Source of the DNA: Agrocybe praecox
Taxonomy: Eukaryota; Basidiomycota; Agaricomycetes; Agaricales; Agrocybaceae
Assembly: GCA_964017145.1 (NCBI GenBank)
Contig: OZ024849.1
Location: 2,294,001 to 2,358,000, forward strand
Direction: 5' to 3'
DNA: 64,000 nt
A program made the position numbers and the translations under genes. The notes under the pieces are model-generated. The model saw only the letters and a program-made list of their open reading frames with translations, was not told the DNA's origin and did not search any database. Position 1 is the stretch's first letter. Every line of letters starts with the position of its first letter. Shown here piece after piece: positions 44,860 to 56,492 of the stretch.

Positions 44860-44947
44860 GGCTGCGCGCAAGGACCGAATGCAATGATCACACAGCGCGT
44901 CCGTCACGTATCATGTGTTGCGGAGTTTGAGCCCACCTGCGAATGCA

Positions 44948-44979
44948 TATCACGTGAAGATAAATTGACGCGTCGCGGC
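44948..44979 (+). repeat. 32-bp direct repeat, upstream copy
   Basis: Same 32 bases as 42452-42483, ending 88 bp before the CRN-kinase start codon. Being in the promoter, it may be a regulatory module (CACGTG and ACGCGT sites). Confidence 0.85.
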
Positions 44980-45162
44980 TCAGCATTCACCGGCACCGGC
45001 ACCCCTAATTTATAAATTTATTACTTCGCACAATGCAAATATACTCAGCGGAAGGACATTTCCGTCAAAAATAAAGAACTCAAGATAAAAAGCTACGCAT
45101 AGTATATGGTTACAGTGTACAAATGTCAAATAAAATAAAATCACGACTTGATAAATAATCAA

Positions 45163-46479
45163 TCATCCGCCATGGCCAACAACATAATAGCTACTACTTC
45201 CTCTTCCAGAATGCAAGGAAGCGTAATCAGGGGGTCGATAGTCCAACTCGTCAATAATTCTATTTATTTCCATCACACTTGCCTCATCGTTGTCGCCTGC
45301 ACTCACCAGGCCTCGTATGTGATGCAATCGATCCCTGATGTTATTCAAGGTATGATGTCCAGGGTCGGTAACAGGTGAATTCAGCCCAAGCGGAGACTGA
45401 GTATGTACCTGGTACTCAGAGCTGCGATAATCAGAGACTGTGGATAAGCTCGGACGATTACCCGGCAATGTGATGATTGTGGGGAGCTCTGAGAACTTTC
45501 GCGGGGTTAGCGCTTCGGATGGAACCACGTTGAACGCGTGCGCTTGCATTATCACTGGTTCCTTCTGGAGGGCTTTATTCTTTCGGCGCCAGCGCCAGAT
45601 CAGAGCCAGGATTCCGCCGAGTATGAGCGCACCAAGGATGAGACATCCTATGATTATGATTATCCGATTGCCCTCTGCCGCGGAGTGATTGTTTGAGGGA
45701 GATACCATCCCGGCCGTCTGATGAGAACTGTCTGATGAAGTTGTCTGTGAAGACTGAGCCTGGTTATCGATAGATTGGCTTTCAGAATTTACCGGCCTCG
45801 ACGAGCTAAATTGTGACCCAGGCTGAGAATTTGTCCCTGGCGTATTTGATGGATTTGTGGGAGTCGGAATACCTGCAGAACCTGGCATCTCTGTTTCAAC
45901 AGCCGTTCCCGCTCCACCCATTGTAGATGGTATTCCGTCAGTCACTGCGACATTGTTCATAGGTTGGGTGGTCATTCCACCCCCTGAGAAGGATTGGCTT
46001 TCGCTATTTCCTGTGGAAGGTGCGCCTGATAGGTTCGTCTGAGCTGTTTGCGACGAAGTAGGGATGCTGCTTGTCTGGGGCCCTGAGCTTTTCGAAGTTG
46101 AGGAAGTTGGGGTTATTTGGACTGGAATTGTGGGGATTGGGTGGGACAATGTTGGAGTTGGGGTTGTAGGTCCTGTAACTGGAAATCCAACAACAGTAAC
46201 CTGTCCGCCTGGACCAAGCGTAATGACCTGCACCCTTTGCCCTACATCCTTCAGTCCTACAAGTTTCCTAGAGTGGTTGATACGCGTTCCTAGGCTGCGT
46301 CTATGTAAATGGCCGCCCCCAGAGTCATTTAAACGCCATTCTTCTTTGGGGACTGTGCTGTCCCTCTGACGCGGATGCTCGATGGGTGTGATACGCGGAG
46401 TGACGGGAGCTCGAGAGCATCGTCGAGCAAAGGCACTCCATGGAAAGAATGTGATTAAAAAGAATGTAGTGAAAATCAT
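45163..46479 (-). CDS. Ser/Thr-rich single-pass membrane protein
   Basis: 438 residues in one exon. It starts MIFTTFFLITFFPWSAFARR, a signal peptide. A long Ser/Thr/Pro/Gly ectodomain (TPTPTLSHPIPTIPVQITPT, SSSRPVNSESQSIDN) is likely O-mannosylated. One transmembrane helix lies at about residues 270-295 (IIIIIGCLILGALILGGILA) with a stop-transfer IWRWRRKNK. The ~140-residue cytosolic tail has Ser/Pro motifs (ALTPRKFSELP, HTQSPLGLNSP), ending ELDYRPPDYASLHSG. The architecture is that of fungal wall-stress sensors (Wsc/Mid2-like), but no Cys-rich WSC domain is seen, so sensor function is only an inference. First of three such genes in 5.6 kb. Confidence 0.85.
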   Translation of the reverse strand: MIFTTFFLITFFPWSAFARRCSRAPVTPRITPIEHPRQRDSTVPKEEWRLNDSGGGHLHRRSLGTRINHSRKLVGLKDVGQRVQVITLGPGGQVTVVGFPVTGPTTPTPTLSHPIPTIPVQITPTSSTSKSSGPQTSSIPTSSQTAQTNLSGAPSTGNSESQSFSGGGMTTQPMNNVAVTDGIPSTMGGAGTAVETEMPGSAGIPTPTNPSNTPGTNSQPGSQFSSSRPVNSESQSIDNQAQSSQTTSSDSSHQTAGMVSPSNNHSAAEGNRIIIIIGCLILGALILGGILALIWRWRRKNKALQKEPVIMQAHAFNVVPSEALTPRKFSELPTIITLPGNRPSLSTVSDYRSSEYQVHTQSPLGLNSPVTDPGHHTLNNIRDRLHHIRGLVSAGDNDEASVMEINRIIDELDYRPPDYASLHSGRGSSSYYVVGHGG

Positions 46480-47381
46480 GGCAAGTGACCACGATTCTCT
46501 GGAGGGAGAAGCGACAAGAGACTAGTATCTCAGCCACAAAGAATGAACAGAGGTGAAATATTTCTTATCCCGAAGAGCATGATCTAGGACAGCTGTGGAA
46601 GCTCTGAACCTGCACTACCATCTGTCCGAGTCGAATCAATCTGCCATTTTAGGGAGAAAAATAGCACACTTTGGAGACTTTGTCTCTTCATTGGACGATT
46701 ATAATACATCTAGTCATCTATCATAGAAATATTCCCAGGCATCCTATTGTAGCTTCCATTCACCCTTTAACCCGCTTGCTTAGGTTTCGATCTTCATCAC
46801 AATTAAGTCTCTTCAATCGCGAGAATTTAACGATCGGTGTTAAACCAAAAGTCGAGGATGAATAGACAGAAGTCAATCATGACATCGAAATAGAACGATG
46901 ACCCAGACACGTTCTTTGATCGGAAATGCTACATGTAGCAAACAGACATTTTAAAGCACATGTTCCTGACGTGGCGGTGGAATGAAAAGAGAATTCATTG
47001 TGGATGCTAAATATAGAACGCTACGCGTTCGGCGCTTTTTGCGTATTTTACTACTTGGACTAGACAACCTTGGCGCTTAACTTGTAACTTGGGCAGCCAG
47101 TCGAGAGCTACATACTATCCTGTAGGTGAAAAGGTTTCAAACGTAATGGCTTGGGTAGAGTCAAACTATTTTAAGATACCAAGGCGTTCGTCATGGGCGG
47201 ATAGTCGGATAGGGTTTCGATAACGGCAAGAGCAAGATTTTTTGATACAAGAAGGTACTTTCAGGGGCAGATTATATAAATTCTATGGTAATGATCAGTA
47301 ATTAGTGGAATATAATATATTTATAGATATCAAGTACCGCGCTATGTCGTCGAATGTCCAATTCCCGAGGCGGACTTGGTG
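46480..47381. other. Intergenic stretch
   Basis: About 900 bp, AT-rich, no gene. A plus-strand frame at 46671-46865 has no motif. Confidence 0.5.
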
Positions 47382-48383
47382 TTACTTATTTTGAACTGCA
47401 CCTGGGTAGTCAGGAGGAGGGGTGAGTTCCACAATAGCCTCCAAGTACTGGATGCGCTCTCTGAGGTTACGAATATCCACGTTCGTTGTTGATTCGTCTT
47501 GCTGGACCAGACTGGGTATGGGTATGCTACTGGCAGGTAACACGGACACGGGAGCATTCAGGTTAGGTTCATTCATAATCTCCTCTTTGCGGCTGATCGT
47601 AGCGGCGCTGGTTGGAGATGTGATGGTAAGATTATATGGGTGTATGTCTTGATTCTCCATTTCTCCGGCGAAAATATTGTTTTTCTGATGATGTCGACGG
47701 TGACGGCGGCACAGTAAAATCAAGATAGCCAGGAAGAAACAGACGACAAGCAAGGCACTACAAACAACCGCTATGATGATAGTTGTTCTTGGCGTAGAAA
47801 TATGTTGTGAGGAATTTGATGAGGTTGCTGAGTTAGGTGGCGAACTTGAAGAAGAAGAAGAAGAAGACGTTGTTGAGAACGTTAGCGGCTGGGAGGCCGT
47901 CGATAAGCGAGAAGAGGTCTCAAGTGAGTTTATTGGAGTTGTCGTTTGCATGGAGGAGCCGGCAATCTGAAATCCTACATTATCATTAACGACAATATTA
48001 TTCTCCATTAGGAGGCACTCACCACTTCGGAATTGAGATGGCCATGCCGACCAAGGAATACTACCGCCCTGTCCACCCGGTGGAGTCCATAGCTTTGTGA
48101 AATCAGCAGAATTTGTGCCTGCAGATCTAGCTTGTCTATGATAGAGTCTGACTTCCGTAGGTACGCTCTGGTAGGAGGTAGTGGTCGTTGATTGTATTGA
48201 CCTCCTATCTGGTTGTATTGGGTTGGTAGGTATCAGTACCGTGTTATCCCCGAGACTATGCACAAGGATACGGGATGAAGTGATTGAAGTGATCAAGGGA
48301 GTCATTGTCTGCAAAATATTGCGATGAATCGGTCCAGTGGCAAAGTGATGCTGGTCAAGAATTGACCCGTGGAATCCCGCCAT
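47382..48383 (-). CDS. Ser-rich single-pass membrane protein 2
   Basis: 333 residues as one frame. It starts MAGFHGSILDQHHFATGP (a later Met, MTPLITSITSSRILVHSL, is also possible). No clear signal peptide. The ectodomain ends in a Ser run (SSSSSSSSSPPNSATSS) coded by a GAA/GAG-type microsatellite on the plus strand at 47850-47875. The transmembrane helix is TIIIAVVCSALLVVCFF with LAILILLCRRHRRHH after it. The tail ends IVELTPPPDYPGAVQNK. A GTGAGT...TTTCAG stretch at 47968-48023 looks like an intron but is 56 bp and would shift the frame, so it is kept as coding. Shares its architecture and the C-terminal Pro-Pro-Asp-Tyr motif with the neighbour (PPDY in both tails). Confidence 0.75.
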   Translation of the reverse strand: MAGFHGSILDQHHFATGPIHRNILQTMTPLITSITSSRILVHSLGDNTVLIPTNPIQPDRRSIQSTTTTSYQSVPTEVRLYHRQARSAGTNSADFTKLWTPPGGQGGSIPWSAWPSQFRSGECLLMENNIVVNDNVGFQIAGSSMQTTTPINSLETSSRLSTASQPLTFSTTSSSSSSSSSPPNSATSSNSSQHISTPRTTIIIAVVCSALLVVCFFLAILILLCRRHRRHHQKNNIFAGEMENQDIHPYNLTITSPTSAATISRKEEIMNEPNLNAPVSVLPASSIPIPSLVQQDESTTNVDIRNLRERIQYLEAIVELTPPPDYPGAVQNK

Positions 48384-49868
48384 ACTTGAAGGTCTTCAAA
48401 GAGCCATCTTATTAGTTACGCGCGAGGAGCTATGCAAATAGCCACAAGAGCGGTCGATGGTACTCGGGGTTTAAGAATCCAAGAAAAGACATCAATAGCG
48501 GAGTATTCCTTGACATACCATCATGCTATGGGTAAAACGCTTCGGTTCGCACGTCGTGGAATTGATGAAATTGCTGGGAGATAGTAGATGCGTTGGGAGC
48601 TTCAGTATAGTGATTCTAAATCAACGACTGGGAACGCCTCCATTGAGCTACATAGATATGCAATGAAGCGGATATGAGTATTCAACCGAGCCCTAGGAAG
48701 CATTTTGTCAACCGTATTAGTGGGAGTTGACTGTACTAATACTTTTGATATATCATATTGTCGATCATGATGATGTTTGAATGACCTTTTCTATTCAAGG
48801 AGTGTGGAGCGTCTACTCTTCTTGAAACGCACATCACACAACTGTGTATATCAAAGACAAGTGCCTCCACGCCAGAAATATAAGGAATGATCACAGCGTT
48901 CACTACGCGGTCGAACACAAATGCTATGCTTTGGTTGTGTTAATGCGGCGTGAATTCTGTATCTGACACATCCGTGAGGCGATTGTGTTGGTCAAAAATA
49001 GCCCGCCGGCTGTGACGTCCGAGGGGCCTGGGAAATCAGAAAAATCAGGAAATTACACAAAAATAAATAATCTAATCTCTACGTCGAATGGTTTACTGCC
49101 ACCATCATAGCATGCTTACTACTGTATCACCCTGTAACGAGGGTATGTGTAGGTCTTTCTTTGTCTGAGTATACTGATGCAATGGTCTCTTGATAGCCGG
49201 TTTGTAAATGGGCCCTACCATTGTCCTGGACTTATAAGTCTTTGGCGAAGGAAATAAAACATAATGTGCGAATGCATCAGTGAAAGTAGCTTCTCGGAGC
49301 GTTTCCGCTGCCATATCTTCTGTTCTCAACTGTCACATACCTCTTGCCTTAAATATTACTCCCTAGTTGTCACCAAAAGGCACAGTAAGTCTCCTAACTT
49401 CAAACTATAGATCATCCAACAGTCTGCCCTTTTAAGATCAGCAACGACTGTTGAGCATCGACAATGCATCTTGCCTATCTCAATTCAGTTGATCCCGGTG
49501 TCATACGACAAGGGAGAGACAAATCATTCCCTTTTATACTACTGCATGTCATTTTGAATCTATATTTTTCGCTTTGCTACTCTTTACTTTCTTTCTATTC
49601 TATTTTATTAAGTCTCGCTTCACCATTCGATACCCCCCTGATACAAGGATAACAGTAACCGGTTTTTTCTTCATTTCTGCCCAATTCTATTGCCAGCTTA
49701 GCTCAGATTACGCCAACTCCCCCCCCCTCCTGGTTAGGAGTGGAGATTAAGGTCAAGGAGAGGGACGACCAAGGCATGTGGGAGGAGCGATCAATAACAG
49801 GCAGAACCTCCGTAGTACGTCCACCTAGTAAGTGCAAACATAAGCGCTAATTTTTCCTCAATCAGGAT
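48384..49868. other. Intergenic stretch between membrane-protein genes
   Basis: 1.5 kb. Minus frames at 48736-48918 and 49105-49329 are short and lack motifs. A C9 run at 49720-49728 lies before the next gene. Confidence 0.45.
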
Positions 49869-50759
49869 ATGACCATGCAACCACATAATTCTGAAGGCCT
49901 CAGCGGAGTCGAACGTCGTGGTATAATCAGTTTCCTCAGTTTCCTCGGATCTGAAGTTGAACATATCACTCAAAATCAAAATTTCCCTATCCCAAAAGGC
50001 AAACAGACAAAGGGTGGGGGACAACCTCCCCCGCCTCCTCATCCCACAATCCAAGCCCAGCCACCTAGCCCAGACTTCACTAACCAACCTAGACCCCCGC
50101 CTTCCGTACCAAGTATTGCGAGTCCAACGCAACTTAGTACTAGCATCACTCATGAGCGAAGCACACAAGCGGCGAGCTCTAGTATCAGTAGTCCGCAGTT
50201 TATGACCACGCAGAAGCATCTAGACAAATCTAGTTCAGTAAACTCCGGTGCAAACTCCCAAACCCCGGCCTCAGACCTATCGACTCATTCTTTATCGATT
50301 GATCCAACGCTCTCGAATACGACGACTACGCCGACGCCTCAAGGCGAAATAGGTGCAAATCATCGTCAATCTATCGTAATAGCTGTTGGCATAGGCATAG
50401 GAATCTTTTTTTCCCTCCTATTCCTCGCATTAGCCATTTTCTTCATCTTGCGAAGGATGAAACGGAAGAGGCAGAAATCGTCTAGAGAAGGGCACGTCGC
50501 GACATGGCTGGAAAAGGGGAGCATAGTTTCAGGCTCTGAATTGACATCGGACCTTTATTTCCCAACGACGATTGAGTCTAGCTCACAGGTTTTATCCCGG
50601 TACCGAGATTCACAAATAACGACCTCTTCACCGGCCAGGAGGTACTCTGACATGTTCAGTACCACACATTTCTCCACGGCATCGCATTCGCAAAACATTC
50701 ATGGATACAGCAAACAAGGAAGGAGCCGTGGACGATCATTTTCCACGATAGCCAGCTGA
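49869..50759 (+). CDS. Pro/Ser-rich single-pass membrane protein 3
   Basis: 296 residues. It starts MTMQPHNSEGLSGVERRG; a start with a signal peptide may lie in an unseen upstream exon, as none is obvious here. The extracellular part is Pro then Ser/Thr rich (QPPPPPHPTIQAQPPSP, SSSISSPQFMTTQKHLD). The transmembrane helix is SIVIAVGIGIGIFFSLLFLA with LAIFFILRRMKRKRQK. The cytosolic tail is Ser/Arg rich and ends GRSRGRSFSTIAS. Same plan as the two minus-strand neighbours, but no sequence block is clearly shared beyond composition, so common descent is likely but unproven. Confidence 0.7.
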   Translation: MTMQPHNSEGLSGVERRGIISFLSFLGSEVEHITQNQNFPIPKGKQTKGGGQPPPPPHPTIQAQPPSPDFTNQPRPPPSVPSIASPTQLSTSITHERSTQAASSSISSPQFMTTQKHLDKSSSVNSGANSQTPASDLSTHSLSIDPTLSNTTTTPTPQGEIGANHRQSIVIAVGIGIGIFFSLLFLALAIFFILRRMKRKRQKSSREGHVATWLEKGSIVSGSELTSDLYFPTTIESSSQVLSRYRDSQITTSSPARRYSDMFSTTHFSTASHSQNIHGYSKQGRSRGRSFSTIAS

Positions 50760-51483
50760 GTAACCAACATATGGACCTAGGAACCGACAGACATTAGTAA
50801 TAACAACAATATCATATTAAAACATTTACCTGATGGTAGTTGTAGTAGTAACGAGGGAATGCGTTTGTTCCCTCAGGATACCCCTAAATACACATTCCGC
50901 AAAGATAATGCAGAAAATTCTCCTATTACACCATAATTTTGGATGGTTATATCTAGTCGTCAAGTTGAAAATCTGTTTCGAAGACGATAGAACAGTGGTT
51001 TCCAGAATCCAGATCACCGGTGGAAAGAAGTTTGGAAAGCGGTAGTAAATCGTGGATCAGCTGGTGTGTCAAGCTAGAGAAGGAGACCTCGGGAGCTATT
51101 CACGCTCGAGTATAAAAATCGTTTCGTATGTGATCCTGTTTACAGAGGGTTTCTAGCATATGTAAGACCAGAATTTTGGGCAAGCGGTGTGCATGTGAAG
51201 TTTGAACAGGTTACAGGTCTCGCACTACCAGGAAGGCAACTATGGTGGGATAGCGAATCATAGTTGAGCATCGGGCGTTTGAAGATGTGAAGCTGAAGCT
51301 TGGCCGAAGTTTGGCTGTTGACGAACGTTGAAGACTTGAATTTGGCTCAAATCAAGAAGTTGGAAGCGTTGAGAAAAGTCAACAGGAGTATGAATAAATA
51401 ATCAAGCACATGCTCGCCAAGTAAACCTCACGTGAGAATGCCGCGACTCGCGTCAGACTCTTGAAGGTCGTCTTTGGATCTGC
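50760..51483. other. Intergenic stretch
   Basis: Short AT-rich frames only; no gene recognised. Confidence 0.45.
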
Positions 51484-52326
51484 CCCCTCCCACGTATGAT
51501 CCGAGTGACCCCCAACTCATTAAATACCCTCCAAGTTTTCCTCAAAGACCGCGTTAACCAAGAGAACTAGACGGAGAAGACGTCCTCCCCTTCTCCCCCT
51601 TCTTCGGGCCTAACCGATTCTTCAAAGCCCCACTCGTAGGCCTCGCATCGCAGTGGGCTATATGCCTCATCGTCATATTCGCCCTACCTCCGGTGACGCG
51701 TATAATTTCATAATCAACGATCCAACCGTCCAGAGTCGATTGATATCGGCCGCACATCCTGAACACACCACTGTGGAGAAGGAAGCCCAAGTCAAACACA
51801 ATCGCGCCATCCCCCCCTCACACTCGTTGCTTTTTTTGTTCGCTGCGGGTGTCCACTGTCGTTATTCCTTGGGTTCATTTTGTTTCGTTTTTTCTATCTT
51901 CTTGCCTTCGTTTCTTTGTATTGTATCAAGTACGTTCTCAGGTACGTCCACTCGTTTTGTTTCATCTTTGCTCAACGCAGTACTTATACCTTTGTGTTGC
52001 GTGTATAGGTTTCCCCTTTCCTGTCCTCGTTTAAATCTGCTTTGACGAGCACCAAAGATGTGGAAGTCAATCAAGTCTACGCGGATGGGTAACAATGTGT
52101 ACGACGCAGATGTTGTACGTGCGGATGGAGATGACGAAGGAGGATGCAGGTTTAGTGTGTTGCTTAATAGGATTATTGGGGCGGTGCGTTTTCCTCTCTT
52201 TTTTCCTCTCTTTTTTCCTCTCTTTTTTCGTGGTTTTGATGGAAATCGGCGAGGATGTTGGATGCCCCCGGTGGTCCATAGTGTTCGACTATGCCCCCAA
52301 TGTCAGCCAATCATGTGCATGACGTC
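51484..52326 (+). repeat. Dispersed ~0.8-kb repeat, copy 1
   Basis: Matches 61464-62238 in order and orientation. Shared blocks: GTATGATCCGAGTGAC, CCTCCCCTTCTCCCCCTTCT, TATCGGCCGC, GTGTCGTTATTCCTTGGGTT, TCTACGCGGATGGGTAACAA and AATGTCAGCCA. Best conserved is 52055-52190, with a 40-codon open segment (MWKSIKSTRMGNNVYDADVV) followed by a GT. It could be an exon of an unrecognised gene. Here a CCTCTCTTTTTT unit is repeated three times (52193-52230); copy 2 has one. Confidence 0.8.
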
Positions 52327-54006
52327 GTACATTTGCACGTCGTCGCTTTCAACTTGGATTTCTTCTCTCATAACCCTTCCCTCGCATGATGCTAATCATT
52401 TTCGTCCTTCAGTGTATTTTGCACCCCCAAGTTCTATCATCAACTTAAGTGGAAATGTTAGTTTATCTCTGTAGGTCCCACTTCCTCTCCTCTCATCGCC
52501 CCATTAACGTTTTAACCCTCCTCCCAGCTTCATGTGGCTCATCGGCGTCATAACCGGCACCCCAAAGTGAAGAACCCACAATGCAGTCCACATTGTGGGT
52601 ACGGTGGGATTGTTACTGTGTTGTGTAGGCGCGACAAAGGACGACCAATCGCTGCTTTGCTGTTCAGGAACGTGTATGGACCCAAGACTCAGAGAGCGTT
52701 AAGTGTGTTCATTTCGCGTTGTGGAATGTGTTAAGGGTGGTACGTCTTCTCCTCCTCCCCCTTTCCATCTCCAGGTCGTTGTGTAAAATCATAGGTTCAC
52801 GTTCTTTGATATTGATAGCGAAACACAGCCAAAGTGACGTTTCAAGCAGTCGCGGATGGCCCTAGAGCTTCGAATGTATTTCGACGTTATTCATATAATG
52901 TCTAACTCTCACTCTCCACGCTCACATTCACATTCACGTCAAACACGGACGTGTACGTTGGTATGCCGTGCTAACTCCTCTTCCCCGCCCGCCTCACACT
53001 ACCGTCAACGAGATTATCATTATCATTATCATTATCGCCAGGAACACGAATACTATGCCTGCCAACGCTCTGCCCCCCACGCATCTCGAACATCACTTAC
53101 GAATTACGAGTGGGCGTGAACCCCCAATGTACCGTCTTCAGCGCAAGCACGGTTGTGGATTTGCTGTATCTCAGAGAACTTTGCTTATATTGGCGGTACG
53201 TCCTCTCTCATGTAGACCTCTGTGTTTTCTCCTTATTGACATCACTCATCACCTTCACCAAGATCCCTATCGCTGCATCCCTTTCCTTGTCCTACCGTCC
53301 CTCATCGACACTCGCGTTGAATATTGGCGTCCGTATGCCAATCGCACCTCGTTATGACTGCCACAAGTTATTCTTGTCTGCGTCTCGTCAACACCACTAT
53401 CTTCGACTTCCTCCCTTCTCTCCAGACGTTACTCTCGCTCCGTCTCTTTGTTTCTTCCTCTCCTTTTCTCCGCATCTATTTTCCTTTTCCTTGGACGATA
53501 CTTTCTTAAACACTCTTTCCTCAAGCTCAGACTGATATCATCTTTCCCGCTTTTATTTCATCTCTTCTTTACGTCGCACATGTCGGCTCTTCCGCATAAT
53601 TAGCTTGGCAGGTTCATGCACGACGAGCGCTTTCGTCCTGAACCATAGTCATAATTATAATCCTTCTATCGTGTGCCCTGGCTCTCCTCCCTTCCTCTTT
53701 TTCCCGCTCCCTCCCGTCCACTCTTCAACCTCAAATATTCAATTCCGCTGTGTACTGTATGTCTTTATTTCTTCCGAGTAGATAATAGATATACTGAAAT
53801 TTATGTGTTTTATGCCTGTATACATATTTTCAATCATAAGAACCAAATGTCGTTCGAGGCGAAGTCCAACGTCCAGCGACTACTTGGGGAAAAAAATAAT
53901 TCTGAACCTCGACGTCTAAATATGTCAGCTGCGTGTTCTTATTTCCAGAAATTTTATTGTACGTACATGCGTCCATGCGGAAAATCATCTCTGTTGCCCT
54001 GCTCTT
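52327..54006. other. Gene-poor stretch with microsatellite
   Basis: An ATTATC-type microsatellite at about 53010-53037. Several pyrimidine-rich plus frames (to 53535) lack protein motifs. I see no gene with confidence. Confidence 0.4.
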
Positions 54007-56492
54007 TCACAGACTTCCTGGCGCACTGGCCTGAACTCGCTCCAAATAATTCTTCATTTCTTGTCGTGCGAGGGCGGGGCGGATGGGATATGTAGTGGCC
54101 AGGTGCCCGATGAGCAAGGTTTGCTGTTGGCAGCGTTTAACAAGTGGTTCATAAAATGCAGCTCTTGGGAGGAAGAAGATTATATAACCGAGCAGCAGAA
54201 AATTTCTGTTAGCTGTGAAGTCGTTGCCTAATGTCCATCGTCCAACGCCAATGGTAAGTGCGTTCGACAGTTTATCTTCATCGTCTTCGTTCCAAACCAG
54301 ATCGAAAAGTGCAAGCATCTCTACACATTTTAAGGCTGCCTTTGCATAGGCTGAAGGACCTATAGCGTAGCGGCCTGATTTGTCTGGGTGCTGTAGAAAG
54401 TGCTGCAAATGCTGCAAATGTTGAGCCTTTCCGTCACAGTCTTCGAGTTTAAATGATTCCAAAAGATAAAGTGTATCATAATAATTTATTCCGAACAGGT
54501 GATAGAGGTCGCCGTCGGGAATAATTGGTACAAACATGTCATTCCCCTGGTGACATGTGATGCATAAGAGCAGGATCAGGGTGTTGTCCTTCCAATAGTG
54601 TCGCATCTCATTCAAAAATAGCTGTTCCACATATTCTTGATGCTTTTTTTCTATCACAGCCCAGCGCTCATCGAAAGTGGCCTGCGAGGAAATTTAAGTT
54701 TATTAACATTAAATAAAGTTTTCTTTTCCTTACCATGCGTGCACAGAATGGAAGCCAGAACCAAAATACAAAATTTCGGAGGTCCAATTCCTCAGGAGGA
54801 TATCTATCAGCACTAGTACGATTTGTCTGGCGGTAATCTATTTCATCCAATAAAAGGTTGAGAATTGAAAATTTGCCCGCAATATTGATTAGTGAAGTTG
54901 AGCTCTGGCATAGAGGTAATTCTCTTGTAATGAAGCCACGAAAACTACCGATATCATTGCCCCTAGGATCTGGGAGAATTTAGGTTGAGATGTTCAACAA
55001 TTTCTGGGAACACTTACCTTTGATCACATAAGGCTGAATTATATTTGCAACATGCTCTGATCTGTAGGTATCAATGTCAAGGAAGTAGTCTCCGGACCTC
55101 ACGGGGTCGAGAAAGAAGTCAAGAACTGATTTGTGTAGGATGTTCACAACATCCACCTCCCTGTCCAACCGCACAGAGAAATGCTTGTTAATAGAGACAA
55201 TGGCCCCTAGATCACAGACCAAAACCTCGAGCTCCCCAGGTTCCAATGACATAAATGAAGATATGTCGGCATTATCGACATTATCGAATACGCCATGTGA
55301 GAAGATACTAAGCAGATATCGAACGCGCTTGGTATCTGCGGCGGAATCGAGGATCATTGTATATAGTGCATCCAGTTGCGTGAAGGGCAAGTCACCTTGA
55401 GCTGGCCGTAGATTATTCACAACATCAAGACGCTGATGAGGGAGATGCCTGGTCGATTGGCAATAGCGAAATACCGTAGTTGCATAAATGAATTGCCCGG
55501 ACGAATTTCTGACGATCTCTCTCAGAGTGTTGTCGGATGGCCAAGAAGCGGGGATGTATGCCTTGAATGGATGAGTGGTCTTGATTTCTTCAAAGCTATC
55601 TCTGAGAAAGAGGCTAATGTCGTCGTCGGGGGAGAACTTTTCGTCGAGGTAAATTCGAAAAAACACCCCATCCATAGGCTTTGAGTTGAAGACGGTGGTG
55701 ATATCGTGTTCCGGGCGACTAGCAACTAGGAATATGACCGGAAGCTCGTATTTGTGGATTGCATCACGAAGCATAGTAAGTATTTGCTTTTGGGTGTCCC
55801 TATCAAGGCACTCGTCCAGTCCATCGATAACAATAAGCCGACGCCATTTTCCCCCGAGAGTATCTAGTGGTGCATAAATTCTGCGAAGCGGCTGGATAAC
55901 AAGTGTATCAAATTGATGGCTCAAGCTTCGCGTGAAGATGAGGGGATCATTATAAATGGCGAACATTATATATTTCTGGGTAGTTGATACTGAAAAGAAG
56001 ATTTGGTATGCAAGCGTCGCGACGAAAGACTTTGCGTGATTCCTGGTCGGATCGGATCGAAAGAAGAAAAAGCTGGCAATGATGAGACCTTCGACAAGGC
56101 ATAGTTCGATGATGCTTTGTGCAATGGCAGACTTCCCCGCACCAGCGGCTCCAGTAAGCCACATGATATAGCGATACCACGATTCCCGGTCTGTGCGGTG
56201 CATCCAGTCCATGATCTTCTTCAGGACAGCCCGTCGAGTATTTGGATGACATTTTGGGGGATCGAATCTCGGGCCAGAATTGTGGAACGCTGTGTGAGCG
56301 ACGTTCTCCTGCAATATTTCGAATGGAGCTGTATATTGAAATATTAGACGATATGCAGTCTGGAAGCGATTGTGACTCACGCTTTCTGTCTTGCGCAGCA
56401 ATATGTTGCGTGAAATTTCCTCCGGTAACAACGACGTTCCGCATGGATATCATAGATTGGTGTCCAGCGCTGTGCTGATAACGCAGTTCCAT
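54007..56492 (-). CDS. NACHT-type P-loop NTPase 2 (NLR-like)
   Basis: Start at 56492 (MELRYQHSAGHQSM) or at the internal Met at 56453 (MISMRNVVVTGGNFTQHI), the latter closer to the usual family start. A ~50-bp intron at about 56330-56385 (GTGAGTCAC to ATACAG) joins to PFEILQENVAHTAFHNSG and PPKCHPNTRRAVLKKIMDW. The NTPase core is Walker A IMWLTGAAGAGKSAIAQS, Walker B RLIVIDGLDECLDRDTQ and VIFLVASRPEHD. Then PSDNTLREIVRNSSGQFIY and ILHKSVLDFFLDPVRSGDY. Short introns at 54980 and 54670-54720 lead to exons ending ARQEMKNYLERVQASAPGSL at 54007. No repeat domain is seen. Same family and strand as the gene at 34826-37114, but only moderately alike. Role in non-self recognition is an inference. Confidence 0.85.

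Noticed and set aside
47968..48023. GTGAGT...TTTCAG as an intron in the membrane-protein gene
   Set aside because: 56 bp would shift the frame and truncate a product that is otherwise open with a clear transmembrane helix; left as coding, but RNA data could overturn this.
49869..50219. Minus-strand 142-codon frame opposite membrane protein 3
   Set aside because: Antisense shadow; the plus strand has the helix and stop-transfer signals.
53110..53535. 141-codon plus-strand frame
   Set aside because: Pyrimidine-rich sequence gives a Ser/Leu/Phe composition in all frames; no domain.
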